From the NCBI GenBank assembly GCA_016787785.1, contig JAEUTO010000006.1:372001-436000 (forward strand): DNA of 64,000 nucleotides, read 5' to 3'. Positions 26,503 through 34,897 of this stretch are shown piece after piece. The notes beneath the pieces are model-generated. The model did not search any database. It was given only the letters and a program-made list of their open reading frames with translations, and was not told where the DNA came from. The stretch's first letter is position 1. Every line of letters starts with the position of its first letter. Made by a program: the position numbers and the translations under genes. Origin of the DNA: Bacteroidia bacterium. GTDB lineage: Bacteria; Bacteroidota; Bacteroidia; B-17B0; Aurantibacillaceae.

Positions 26503-27522
26503 ATGAATAAAGTTTTATATAGTATATTTTTTCTTGCATTTGTTTGCCTTGCTGAGGCGCAAGACAAAACAAAACCTTTTGTGCTGGATTTTACAGGTAA
26601 AAAGATCGATAACGGCTTATACAACAGCATAAAGTATTTAGATTCACGCGAGGACACTTCTAACATGGGTATTGTTAGGATAGGTTCTTTAAACAAAGAA
26701 GCCCTTGTTACAACACAGGGCAATTTTTCTGTTCAGTTGAACGACCTTTTAAAAAAGATCAATGGCGAAGGGGCGCAGCAAAACGAAGTACTGTTTCAAC
26801 TGCGTCGCCTAAAGTTTGTTGAGAAAGAAGAAGAGCAGGGTAGCAAAGAACATGGCTACTGTTTTTTTAGAGCAAGTTTATATAGCAATAAAGATAACGC
26901 TTACCAGTTGGTTTCATCTATTGATACATTTATAGTTGTAGTTGAATCGGGCGATATTACTAATTTGATTCTTGAAGAAGCAAATAACGCCATTGTTTAT
27001 TTTTTATCAAACGCTTTAAAAAAACAATCTACCATTGGTTCTGTTTTAACTTGGAATGAAATAATGAAAATTGATAGCGTTGAAAAAAATAAAATTAAAT
27101 TGTACAATGTTGAGAAGTATACGGATGGTGTTTACAAGACCTTTATGGCTTTTAAAGCACAGATACCCGATTACAGCTTATTTTCAATAACTTTTGAAGA
27201 TGGTGAGATCACAGAAATAAAGGCCAAGAACAGAAAAGGAAAGGTTAGCAGGATAAAAAAAGATAACGTTTACGCCATAGTTAATAATGGCAAACCTTTT
27301 ATCTCTGCACAATTTGGTTATTACCCACTCGTAAAAAATAATAATGATTTTTATTTTATTGGAGACGATAAATTACATTTTATAAAAGGTCAATTAGCAA
27401 AAAGTACTTCTATTTTTGATACAACCGATTATTTGTATACTCCCATACCAATTACTTCTTACGAGATCAAGATCGATCACGTAAATGGTAAATTTATGCG
27501 CATGAGGGAATTAAAAAAATAA
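26503..27522 (+). CDS. Secreted protein, unknown function
   Basis: The 339-residue protein has a signal peptide (MNKVLYSIFFLAFVCLAEAQ, cleavage before Gln). The mature protein alternates helices and strands (YNSIKYLDSRE, FQLRRLKFVEKEEEQ, ITNLILEEANNAIVYFLSNALKK) and ends in a beta-rich part with HFIKGQLAKSTSIFD. No T9SS sorting domain or lipobox, so a periplasmic location is likely. The family is not recognised. It converges with rsmH three bases after its stop. Confidence 0.72.
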   Translation: MNKVLYSIFFLAFVCLAEAQDKTKPFVLDFTGKKIDNGLYNSIKYLDSREDTSNMGIVRIGSLNKEALVTTQGNFSVQLNDLLKKINGEGAQQNEVLFQLRRLKFVEKEEEQGSKEHGYCFFRASLYSNKDNAYQLVSSIDTFIVVVESGDITNLILEEANNAIVYFLSNALKKQSTIGSVLTWNEIMKIDSVEKNKIKLYNVEKYTDGVYKTFMAFKAQIPDYSLFSITFEDGEITEIKAKNRKGKVSRIKKDNVYAIVNNGKPFISAQFGYYPLVKNNNDFYFIGDDKLHFIKGQLAKSTSIFDTTDYLYTPIPITSYEIKIDHVNGKFMRMRELKK

Positions 27523-27525
27523 TTC

Positions 27526-28569
27526 TTAAGCTTTTATTGCCCAACGGAGTTTAGCTGATTTAGCGCGCGGATTAGAATTGCATTCTTCTGCCGAAGCACG
27601 AATAGGATCAGGTGCGATCTCAGCAAAAATGCCTTCACGAAATAAACTTTGAAAGGCTTTTTTCACACGCCTGTCCTCACCAGAATGAAAAGATAATATA
27701 GCCACGCGCCCGCCTTCGGCAAGGGCATCCGGTAGTTTCTCCAAAAATTTATCCAGTACACCAAACTCGTCGTTCACTTCAATACGCAATGCTTGAAAAG
27801 AACGCTGACAGGATTTTTTAATAAGTTCTTTGCTTGTATTTGGTGGCAGGAAGTCTAATGCCTCTGCAATTATTTTTTGCAACTGTGTAGTGGTTTCAAT
27901 TACTCTTCCTTTTTCAATTCCTGAAACAATAGCTTCTGCAATTTCTTCAGCATAAATTTCATCTGAGTTTACCATTAGTATTTCTTCCAGTTCTTCGCGC
28001 GAAATGTTCTTCAACAATTGCGCTGCCGATTTTCCGCTTTTAGGATTAAGTCTTAGGTCTAGGGGACCTTCAACCTTAAATGAAAAGCCTCTTTCAGGAT
28101 TGTCTATCTGCATAGATGAAACACCAAGATCGGCCAATACAAAATTTAACGGACCTGCCTCCAGAGCAATTTGATCTATTCCAGAAAAATTCATTTTTTT
28201 GATCGTTAAAACTTCGGGGCCATAACCTAAAGCGGTTAAACGCTCTTTTGTGCGTGGCAATTCAAAAGGATCTACATCCGTGGCGTATAAATGTCCGCCA
28301 GGCGATAAACATTTTAAGATCTCTAAGCTATGGCCGCCATATCCTAAAGTAGCATCCAGGCCAATTTGGCCCGGCGTAATTTTTAAGAACTCCATTATTT
28401 CGGTAACACAAATAGAACGGTGCATGCCTGCAGGTGTGCGGCCCTGTTGCATTACCTTTTCAATATCATTGGCATACTTTTCTGGTGTAAGTTCTTTGTA
28501 TTTTTCCTTAAACGATTTTGGGTGCGTGCCTTTGTATCTTATGCGCCGTTTCGGCTTTTCATCGTCCAT
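27526..28569 (-). CDS. rsmH: 16S rRNA (cytosine(1402)-N(4))-methyltransferase
   Basis: RsmH methylates N4 of C1402 in the ribosomal P site using S-adenosylmethionine. The conserved start of the fold (MHRSICVTEIMEFL), the SAM motif DATLGYGGHS, DLGVSSMQID followed by RGFSF, PLDLRLNP and the C-terminal HSGEDRRVKKAF are all present. About 48 extra basic residues precede the core (KPKRRIRYKGTHPKSFKEKY), as in other Bacteroidota versions. It lies apart from any division (dcw) gene and follows a lipoprotein gene by 23 bases, so it seems to be transcribed with the TPR-lipoprotein pair. The assignment is firm. Confidence 0.95.
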   Translation of the reverse strand: MDDEKPKRRIRYKGTHPKSFKEKYKELTPEKYANDIEKVMQQGRTPAGMHRSICVTEIMEFLKITPGQIGLDATLGYGGHSLEILKCLSPGGHLYATDVDPFELPRTKERLTALGYGPEVLTIKKMNFSGIDQIALEAGPLNFVLADLGVSSMQIDNPERGFSFKVEGPLDLRLNPKSGKSAAQLLKNISREELEEILMVNSDEIYAEEIAEAIVSGIEKGRVIETTTQLQKIIAEALDFLPPNTSKELIKKSCQRSFQALRIEVNDEFGVLDKFLEKLPDALAEGGRVAILSFHSGEDRRVKKAFQSLFREGIFAEIAPDPIRASAEECNSNPRAKSAKLRWAIKA

Positions 28570-28592
28570 TGTGTAAAGCTAACAATTAGTAT

Positions 28593-29093
28593 CTATTTAA
28601 AATCAATAAAACTCTGCAACAGATCTTTTGTGCTTTTGGAGTTGACATCTTCGCCTTTAAAAACAACATTGTCAATTTTCCAGCCTTTATCGTTTACCAG
28701 TATTACTTCGTCTTTCCAGCTATGTTTGTATTGTTTGTTAGTGAATTCAATTAGCGCAGTTGCTTTATTCTCTTCCGCACTAATATTAAGAATGTTAAGC
28801 GAATCTTGCCCCTCGTATAAGCTTGTAAAAACATCGCCTTCAATACACAACGGTTTATCGGTAGGGAATCTACTGTTTTTTATTTTCTCAACCTCAAGTT
28901 CTTCTCTTTTAACAGCTTTTTCAATCAAGCCCGAAAGCTCTTGTGACATAAGGTTTTTATCAACGTCCCTAAAATCTTTTGGGATCTTAAAAAAAGTTAC
29001 TACCGCTTTTTTTACTTCCTCATCAGAAGTGTTTTTACAATTATTAAATAAAAAAATAAAGGCTGCGGCAATTAGTATTATGAATTTTTTCAT
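28593..29093 (-). CDS. Lipoprotein, unknown function (DUF4878/DUF3828-like)
   Basis: The 166-residue protein has a lipobox LFNNC (Cys19). The mature domain (VKKAVVTFFKIPKDFRDVDKN, then LIEKAVKREELE, then strands ATALIEFTNKQ, WKDEVILVNDKGWKIDNVVF) has the cystatin/NTF2-like pattern of small Bacteroidota lipoproteins. The exact family is not certain. It lies between the TPR protein (4 bases upstream) and rsmH, on the same strand. Confidence 0.75.
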   Translation of the reverse strand: MKKFIILIAAAFIFLFNNCKNTSDEEVKKAVVTFFKIPKDFRDVDKNLMSQELSGLIEKAVKREELEVEKIKNSRFPTDKPLCIEGDVFTSLYEGQDSLNILNISAEENKATALIEFTNKQYKHSWKDEVILVNDKGWKIDNVVFKGEDVNSKSTKDLLQSFIDFK

Positions 29094-29097
29094 GAGC

Positions 29098-30585
29098 TTA
29101 CTTATTTCTTTTTAATCGGGTTAAACTTTTTGCTACATAACTTTCCGTTGGCATTAACGCGCTTTGTATCCTTTTGGCGTACTGTATACTTTCTAAAATT
29201 TCTTTTTGTTTACGTTCTATGGTTGCTTTTTGCGAACGGGTAGTACGTAATGTGCGGAGAATAAACGCTGCAAAAATAATTACAAATACAAAACCAATTA
29301 CAACAGAAATAATAACGATCTTTTGAAAGCGATTCTTTTCTTCGGCAACTGCACGTTCTTTTTCCTGTTGTTCTTTAATAACAGCTTCTTTTTTTTCATA
29401 CTCATATTTTAACTGACTTTTTACACTGGCTTTGCGGGTTTCGTCGTTATTAAGACTGTCTCTATAAACGATATATTTTTTATAGTGTTCAAATGCAAGT
29501 TCATACTTTCCCGTTTTAGAATATATGGCTGAGAGATTTGCTTCAGCATTGCGGATCTGTTCAGGGAAACCAAGCTCTTTAGAAATTACTAATGAGCTAT
29601 CGGAATATAAAAGCGCTAACTTGTAATTTTTTTGCAGCGCCGAGGCGTTTTTCTCATTCTTGGCTTGAACAATATATAAACTTCCGAGTTGGTGAAATTG
29701 CGCGGCTATTCCAAACTTGTCACCTATTTCTTTATACATTTCTAAACTCCTTTTGTAATTTTCAAGGGCTTTTATGTAATCGCCTTTTTCTTGGTAAACT
29801 CTTCCAATATTAAAGATTGCCCTTGTAACGCCCACTTTATATCCTATTTCTTCCTGGATCTTTAAACTTTGCTCATAATACTTAAGGGCGTTTTGAAGGT
29901 CATTTATAGTAACACAAATTACGCCAAGGTTGTTAAGTGAAACGGCGATGCCCTTTTTGTCATTTAACTCGGTATTTAATTTTAATGCCCGCTTAAAATT
30001 TTCTAATGCTTGTTTGCCATCACCTTGGTGTACATATATACCTCCAATATTATTGAGAGTAAGCGCCATTCCACTCTTGTCTCCTATTTTCTCGGAGATC
30101 TTTAAACTTCTTCCAAAGTTCTCTAACGCATTGGGAATCTCACCTCGGTTCTTGTAAACAAAACCAATGCTTCTAAGCGAAGCAGCTATAGCTAAGCGGT
30201 CGCCGGTTTCTTCCTGAAGTAATAAGGCTTTTTCATAATACTCTTTAGCAATATTAACATTTCCCTGCTTATCATGCATGAAGCCTAGATTTGTATATGC
30301 AGACGCTTTATTGTTAAGAAGAGTTGGTCTCAAATTTTCAAAGGAGTTATCTCGCAGCAATTTATCGGCAATTGTGATCGCTGGTTCGCAGTAGTTAGAA
30401 ATATCTTTAGTTTCGCAGTTTTCACTTAATTCAATAAGCAAACGAAGTTTTGTAGTATCGTGTCTAGCATTTTTAAGTTTGATCTGAAGTAGGTTAATAA
30501 CATCTTGCTGAGAAACGCAAGTAAAGTTGCAACAGCAAAATATAAATGCAAAGAGATAATATTTTAAAGTATTTAGCAGAACCAA
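29098..30585 (-). CDS. TPR-repeat membrane protein with truncated signalling linker
   Basis: The 495-residue protein has a TTG start directly after an in-frame TAA, because no ATG precedes the signal-like segment YLFAFIFCCCNF. Residues about 80-390 hold at least seven tetratricopeptide repeats (ALENFGRSLKISEKIGDK, ALKYYEQSLKIQEEIGYK and similar). One transmembrane helix follows (about 421-442, IVIISVVIGFVFVIIFAAFIL). The end, RKQKEILESIQYAKRIQSALMP, is the linker that in related Bacteroidota proteins leads into a SpoIIE/PP2C phosphatase domain, but here the protein stops about 18 residues later. It is probably a periplasmic TPR sensor with no enzymatic output of its own. Confidence 0.85.
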   Translation of the reverse strand: MVLLNTLKYYLFAFIFCCCNFTCVSQQDVINLLQIKLKNARHDTTKLRLLIELSENCETKDISNYCEPAITIADKLLRDNSFENLRPTLLNNKASAYTNLGFMHDKQGNVNIAKEYYEKALLLQEETGDRLAIAASLRSIGFVYKNRGEIPNALENFGRSLKISEKIGDKSGMALTLNNIGGIYVHQGDGKQALENFKRALKLNTELNDKKGIAVSLNNLGVICVTINDLQNALKYYEQSLKIQEEIGYKVGVTRAIFNIGRVYQEKGDYIKALENYKRSLEMYKEIGDKFGIAAQFHQLGSLYIVQAKNEKNASALQKNYKLALLYSDSSLVISKELGFPEQIRNAEANLSAIYSKTGKYELAFEHYKKYIVYRDSLNNDETRKASVKSQLKYEYEKKEAVIKEQQEKERAVAEEKNRFQKIVIISVVIGFVFVIIFAAFILRTLRTTRSQKATIERKQKEILESIQYAKRIQSALMPTESYVAKSLTRLKRNK

Positions 30586-30635
30586 TTAATTATAAAACAG
30601 GTATACCTCTAAAAATAAGCAATTATTAAGAAAGG

Positions 30636-30653
30636 CGCAAATGACCATTTGCG
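30636..30653. promoter_or_regulatory. 18-bp palindrome in the divergent TPR/small-protein spacer
   Basis: CGCAAATG, AC, CATTTGCG is a perfect inverted repeat with 8-base arms, 51 bases upstream of the TPR gene start and 125 bases from the divergent small-protein gene. It could be an operator for a dimeric regulator. Confidence 0.4.
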
Positions 30654-30742
30654 GACCGAACTTTTAAGCCAGATTTAACACATTTGATCGTGAAAAAGTA
30701 CAGAATGATTATAAATAACTAGTGTTTGAATTAGGGTTTTTT

Positions 30743-30750
30743 TATATTTG
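30743..30750 (+). promoter_or_regulatory. Bacteroidota-type -7 promoter box
   Basis: TATATTTG matches the TAnnTTTG consensus, 27 bases before the start codon of the small exported protein. A TTTG at 30725-30728 could be the upstream element, though its 14-base spacing is short. Confidence 0.55.
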
Positions 30751-30777
30751 TTTAATATAAACTAAAAACATAAACCT

Positions 30778-31056
30778 ATGAAACTAAAAACATTATTATC
30801 GGCGGCTCTTTTGTTAGTTACAACAATTGCAAGTGCATTTACAATTGACTATTACAATAAAGATTCGCAAAAGTACACCATGGAGGTTAAATCTAATGGA
30901 TCAACGCAAAAAGTTGAATTTTCTGCATCTACAACGGGTGCTACTTCAATTCAAACAAGTGCATCAGAAGTTGAAATTAAAACTGCTTGTGGCTGGGTAA
31001 AAGTAAAAAATGGTGCAAAAATCACTATAAAGGACGGATGCATTAAGATCGAATAA
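30778..31056 (+). CDS. Small exported protein, unknown function
   Basis: The 92-residue product has a signal peptide (MKLKTLLSAALLLVTTIASAFT, cleavage near ASA). The mature 70 residues are beta-strand rich (KYTMEVKSNGSTQKVEFSAS, GWVKVKNGAKITIKDGCIKIE) with two Cys residues (in TACGW and DGCIK) that could form a disulfide. It has its own promoter box and a very long terminator. No family recognised. Confidence 0.75.
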   Translation: MKLKTLLSAALLLVTTIASAFTIDYYNKDSQKYTMEVKSNGSTQKVEFSASTTGATSIQTSASEVEIKTACGWVKVKNGAKITIKDGCIKIE

Positions 31057-31060
31057 TTTT

Positions 31061-31118
31061 AAATTAGTGAATAAAAAAAGGCCCTGTGAGAACAGTGCCT
31101 TTTTTTATTCACTAATTT
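31061..31118. terminator. Long bidirectional terminator between small exported protein and trxA
   Basis: Arms of about 27 bases (starting AAATTAGTGAATAAAAAAAG and mirrored by CTTTTTTTATTCACTAATTT) enclose the loop GAGA, with one or two mismatches. It serves both convergent genes. Confidence 0.88.
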
Positions 31119-31125
31119 TTTGATC

Positions 31126-31443
31126 TTACATCTGTGCATCTAACTTAGTAGCTAATGCAGATTTTGGTACTACACCAACTTGCTTATCTACAACCTCACC
31201 ATTTTTAAAATATAAAAGGGTAGGTATATTTCTAATACCGTATTTTGAGCTAATGCCCGAATTTAAATCAACATTTACTTTTCCTACAACGGCTTTGCCT
31301 TCGTATTCTTTTGCTAACTCTTCAACAACCGGACCAACCATGCGGCAAGGGCCACACCATTCTGCCCAAAAATCAATTAATACCGGCTTGTTACTTTTTA
31401 ATACCAGTTCTTCAAAGTTTGCGTCTGTAATTTCTAATGCCAT
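31126..31443 (-). CDS. trxA: Thioredoxin
   Basis: The 105-residue cytoplasmic thioredoxin reduces protein disulfides with electrons from thioredoxin reductase. The active site is W29-C30-G31-P32-C33 in DFWAEWCGPCRM. The cis-Pro lies in GIRNIPTLLYFKNG. There is no signal peptide. It stands alone, convergent to the small exported protein, with the YfhO-type gene upstream on the same strand about 90 bases away. Confidence 0.95.
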   Translation of the reverse strand: MALEITDANFEELVLKSNKPVLIDFWAEWCGPCRMVGPVVEELAKEYEGKAVVGKVNVDLNSGISSKYGIRNIPTLLYFKNGEVVDKQVGVVPKSALATKLDAQM

Positions 31444-31490
31444 AATTTTATTTTTTAATGATTAATTTTCTAAATCTAAGTTACAAGTTT

Positions 31491-31528
31491 GTCTTTGATC
31501 TTTTGTCATTGGTCTTTGATCTTTTTTC
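31491..31528. repeat. Tandem word repeat GTCTTTGATCTTTT
   Basis: Two copies of GTCTTTGATCTTTT are separated by GTCATTG in the spacer between trxA and the YfhO-type gene. Spacers elsewhere in the window show comparable word repeats. Confidence 0.5.
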
Positions 31529-31532
31529 CAAA

Positions 31533-34178
31533 TTAACTAACAATAACATTGTTCTTTTTGTGCAAATAAAATCCTGCACCAACAGTAATTAACAATAGTA
31601 TGGAACCTACCATGGCAATGGTATTGCCGGTTGTATAGGTTTTTGGCTCAAATTTAAATTCAATTTTGTGCTTCCCTGCAGGAATAACCATACCTCTTAA
31701 AACATAATTTACGCCGGCATGCGGTTTTAATTGCCCGTCAATATATGCATTCCATCCTTTTGGGTAGTATATTTCTGAGAATACTGCAAATTCCTCGGCT
31801 TTAGTATCGGTTTCGTATTCAAGATCGTTTGGTTGGTACGATAGTAATTTAATTGAACCTTCGCCATCATAGCTGTCTTTTAAACCCAGTTCTTTCTTGA
31901 AGTTTTCTTGTGTAATGGTTTGTGTTTTTGTGTCAATTTTTCCAAGTCCAACAATTTCATCATCTGCATTTGGAACTGTAAATACTGTTTTTACAAACCA
32001 GGCGTTACCATTAGCGGCCGGGTTTTTTAAAGGAATCTCGCCTTGTTCTTTACCACCTGGTATAATAAAGTACTTAGTGTTAAGCATATTAATAACCTTC
32101 ATTTTACTGAAAAGAACCATCATAGCGCTATCGCTTGAAAACGCTTTACCTGCTTCTTCGTAAAACTCTTTTACTTCTCTGTCTAAATGAAATTCAATTA
32201 GCTCTGCATACTTTTTTAACTTCGCGCCATGGTAACCACCAATTGATTTGTGGTAGTAGGATGTAGCCGCATCGTTATAGGTGCTTGTAGTTAAATTTAA
32301 AACGCGGTAATCTAACGCGGGATCTTTTAAGATCTCTTCATCTGCTGCAGTTTTTGCAACTAAACTTTGTTGGTTCTGTTCTTTTGTAATAAAAGATTTA
32401 TCATTTAAGTAGCGCGCAGCGACCGTCCAAAGGTCTATTGCTATAAAAATACCCATTGCTGCAAAAAATAATTCTTTTTTTAGTTTGTTGGTGAAGTATA
32501 GGAACAAAGCACCAAAAGCCAGTAAAATAAAGATCAGGGAACGCAATGCATCTGCTTTAAAAATTGCTTTACGCGCAATTTCCAGCTGCGGCATAAACTC
32601 AGCAATGTAAGGTCTCATCTGACTTTCAGGGTTACCGCTGCGTATAGCCTGCTGTAAGATCTGGTTTTCTTCTCCTTCCGCTTGGAAAGTATTAAAAGCA
32701 TCAGGCATTAAATAACATAAAGCGCAAAAACCTCCAACAACAGAAACAGAAATAATAATTATTTTTTTAAGCGAGATCTCTTTCTTCAAAAGATTCAATT
32801 TAATTTTTTCATCCCAGTTCTTAACCTTTATAATTTCGTTAATGGCTAAAATAGCGAGCAGTGGTAAGGTCAATTCTGCAATTACCATGATCATACTAAC
32901 GGCGCGAAACTTATTATAACCCGGCACGTTGTGCATAAAAAAATCGGTAAGGCCCATAAAATTACTTCCCCAACCTAAAGCAACAGTTAACACAGTTGCT
33001 AAAAATATCGGCCATTTAATTGTGTTCTTCACCACAAACATGCCCAGCATTGCAAGAAAAATAATAATAGCACCAATGTAAACCGGTCCGCTGGTAAAAG
33101 GTTGGTCGCCAAAATAAGCACTGCTATTGGCAACCTGTTCTCTATAATCGGCATTTACTTTTTTAAGGGCATCATTATTTGCGCTTCTAATAACTTCACT
33201 TGCACCGCCTTTAAAATCCGGAATTAGAAAAGTGAAGGTCTCTCCAATCCCATAACTCCATTGTGTTGCATAATTTTCATCCAGACCTGTTGTTTCGTTT
33301 TTTCCTTTTTTTACAATGGACTTATCTTCTTTATTTAGTGTAGAATTTTGGGCACCATCAGGGTTACTTGGTGTTGCGGTATTTACTTTGGTTATCGTTA
33401 ATTCCGATTTGCCGCGGGTACTGTATTTACCATATTCATTAGTGGTTGAAAGACTACCGTAATTTGGCAACAGACCAATTAACGTGGCAATTAAAAATAA
33501 TGCAAGTCCTTTAAAGAAAGCGCCTAGCTGTTTTTGTTTTAAGTGTGTGACAAAAAAACCGGCAATTACAAAACCAATTAAAATATAACCGTAATACGAT
33601 ATCTGAACGTGGTTTGCATTTAGTTCCATCGCTGTAAATAGTGCTGTAACTGACAATCCCAGCCAGGGTTTCCCTCTAAAGAGCAAAATAACGCCTCCTA
33701 ATAAGGCCGGTAAATAACCTAAAGCATTGGCTTTTGAGTTGTGCCCCGCTTCGAGAATAATTAAAAAATAAGAACTTAAGCCATAAGCAACTCCCCCTAT
33801 GATGGCGAGCCAGGGGTTAACATCAAGACATAACAATAAAATAAAAAATCCTATGCAGTACAAAAACAAATAACCCGCTGGTAAGGCAATAAATAATTTA
33901 AAAGCATTATCCAGGTTGGCTATCCAGTTGCCGGGATATTTTGTGGAGATCTGGTACGCAGGCATACCTCCAAACATAGAGTTGGTCCAAAGCGGCTCAG
34001 TATCATTATGAGCTTTACGGTAATCTACAATTTCCTTGCTCATGCCTTTGTGACGGGCAATATCATCTTGTCTTAACTCTTTACCGCTAAATAATGGCTT
34101 AAAATAAAGTATGGTAAGTATTGCGAAAATTACAATGGCAGCGCCATGCGGGAGATAGTTTTTGTAGTTAAATTTCAT
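31533..34178 (-). CDS. YfhO-family integral membrane protein
   Basis: The 881-residue inner-membrane protein has about 12 hydrophobic helices in residues 10-600 (for example AAIVIFAILTILYF, AGYLFLYCIGFFILLLCL, LAIIGGVAYGLSSYFLIIL) and a final one near the C-terminus (MVGSILLLITVGAGFYL). A roughly 270-residue soluble domain lies between, with YPKGWNAYIDGQLKPHAGVNY, typical of bacterial YfhO-like proteins. YfhO members are implicated in glycosylation of lipoteichoic acid or related polymers in Firmicutes; in Bacteroidota the role is unproven. It is divergent from the nucleotide-sugar operon, which fits a cell-surface glycan role. Confidence 0.9.
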   Translation of the reverse strand: MKFNYKNYLPHGAAIVIFAILTILYFKPLFSGKELRQDDIARHKGMSKEIVDYRKAHNDTEPLWTNSMFGGMPAYQISTKYPGNWIANLDNAFKLFIALPAGYLFLYCIGFFILLLCLDVNPWLAIIGGVAYGLSSYFLIILEAGHNSKANALGYLPALLGGVILLFRGKPWLGLSVTALFTAMELNANHVQISYYGYILIGFVIAGFFVTHLKQKQLGAFFKGLALFLIATLIGLLPNYGSLSTTNEYGKYSTRGKSELTITKVNTATPSNPDGAQNSTLNKEDKSIVKKGKNETTGLDENYATQWSYGIGETFTFLIPDFKGGASEVIRSANNDALKKVNADYREQVANSSAYFGDQPFTSGPVYIGAIIIFLAMLGMFVVKNTIKWPIFLATVLTVALGWGSNFMGLTDFFMHNVPGYNKFRAVSMIMVIAELTLPLLAILAINEIIKVKNWDEKIKLNLLKKEISLKKIIIISVSVVGGFCALCYLMPDAFNTFQAEGEENQILQQAIRSGNPESQMRPYIAEFMPQLEIARKAIFKADALRSLIFILLAFGALFLYFTNKLKKELFFAAMGIFIAIDLWTVAARYLNDKSFITKEQNQQSLVAKTAADEEILKDPALDYRVLNLTTSTYNDAATSYYHKSIGGYHGAKLKKYAELIEFHLDREVKEFYEEAGKAFSSDSAMMVLFSKMKVINMLNTKYFIIPGGKEQGEIPLKNPAANGNAWFVKTVFTVPNADDEIVGLGKIDTKTQTITQENFKKELGLKDSYDGEGSIKLLSYQPNDLEYETDTKAEEFAVFSEIYYPKGWNAYIDGQLKPHAGVNYVLRGMVIPAGKHKIEFKFEPKTYTTGNTIAMVGSILLLITVGAGFYLHKKNNVIVS

Positions 34179-34206
34179 AGGTGAACAATAATGTTTATTG
34201 CAACGA

Positions 34207-34214
34207 CAAATATA
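34207..34214 (-). promoter_or_regulatory. Bacteroidota-type -7 promoter box for the YfhO-type gene
   Basis: On the minus strand the sequence reads TATATTTG, matching TAnnTTTG, 29 bases before the start codon. No good -33 partner is evident. Confidence 0.5.
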
Positions 34215-34293
34215 TTAAAATATTGCCCTTTTACCTTTATTTATGAGGGTTAAATTAAATTGAAATTATATTTTTCTATCACCCTAATTTTAT

Positions 34294-34301
34294 TATTTTT
34301 G
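34294..34301 (+). promoter_or_regulatory. Bacteroidota-type -7 promoter box for the nucleotide-sugar operon
   Basis: TATTTTTG matches TAnnTTTG. It lies only 11 bases before the first ATG, implying a very short or almost absent leader. Confidence 0.5.
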
Positions 34302-34312
34302 TAGTCCTTTTT

Positions 34313-34897
34313 ATGATGGAAACTAAGAACTATTACGCCCACCCAACTGCGGTTATTGATGAAGGTTGTGAGATAGGTGAAGGCACCAAGATCTGGCATT
34401 TTTCGCATATAATGTCTAATTGCAAATTAGGCAAAAACTGTAACCTTGGCCAGAACGTTGTTATATCACCGGATGTAGTGCTAGGCAGCAATGTAAAAGC
34501 CCAGAATAATATTTCTATTTATACCGGCGTTACCTGCGATGACGATGTTTTTTTGGGCCCCAGCATGGTGTTTACAAATGTAACCAATCCACGCAGTGCT
34601 GTTAATCGTAAATCACAGTATGCAAAGACACATGTGGGCAAAGGCGCTTCTATTGGGGCCAATGCTACCATTGTTTGTGGCCATGATATTGGCAAATTTG
34701 CCTTTATTGGCGCTGGTGCAGTTGTTACCAAACATGTGCCTGATTATGCTTTGGTGGTTGGTAATCCCTCACGCCAGATCGGCTGGATGAGCGAATACGG
34801 ACACAGATTGGAATTTGATAAGGACGGTATTGCTTCGTGCAAAGAAAGTGGGCAAAGCTATAAGTTGGAAAATAATGTAGTTAAAAGAATAAGTTAA
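34313..34897 (+). CDS. Left-handed beta-helix N-acetyltransferase (WbpD-like)
   Basis: The 194-residue hexapeptide-repeat acyltransferase is built of repeated I-G-x-x-x-x turns (GCEIGEGTKIWHFSHI, CKLGKNCNLGQNVVI, GKGASIGANATIVCGHDIG, AFIGAGAVVTKHVPDYALVVG). The pattern matches UDP-2-acetamido-3-amino-2,3-dideoxyglucuronate N-acetyltransferases (WbpD/WlbB). It shares one base with the next gene, a WbpB-like dehydrogenase, supporting the pathway assignment. A second ATG directly follows the first. Substrate inferred from context. Confidence 0.88.
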   Translation: MMETKNYYAHPTAVIDEGCEIGEGTKIWHFSHIMSNCKLGKNCNLGQNVVISPDVVLGSNVKAQNNISIYTGVTCDDDVFLGPSMVFTNVTNPRSAVNRKSQYAKTHVGKGASIGANATIVCGHDIGKFAFIGAGAVVTKHVPDYALVVGNPSRQIGWMSEYGHRLEFDKDGIASCKESGQSYKLENNVVKRIS

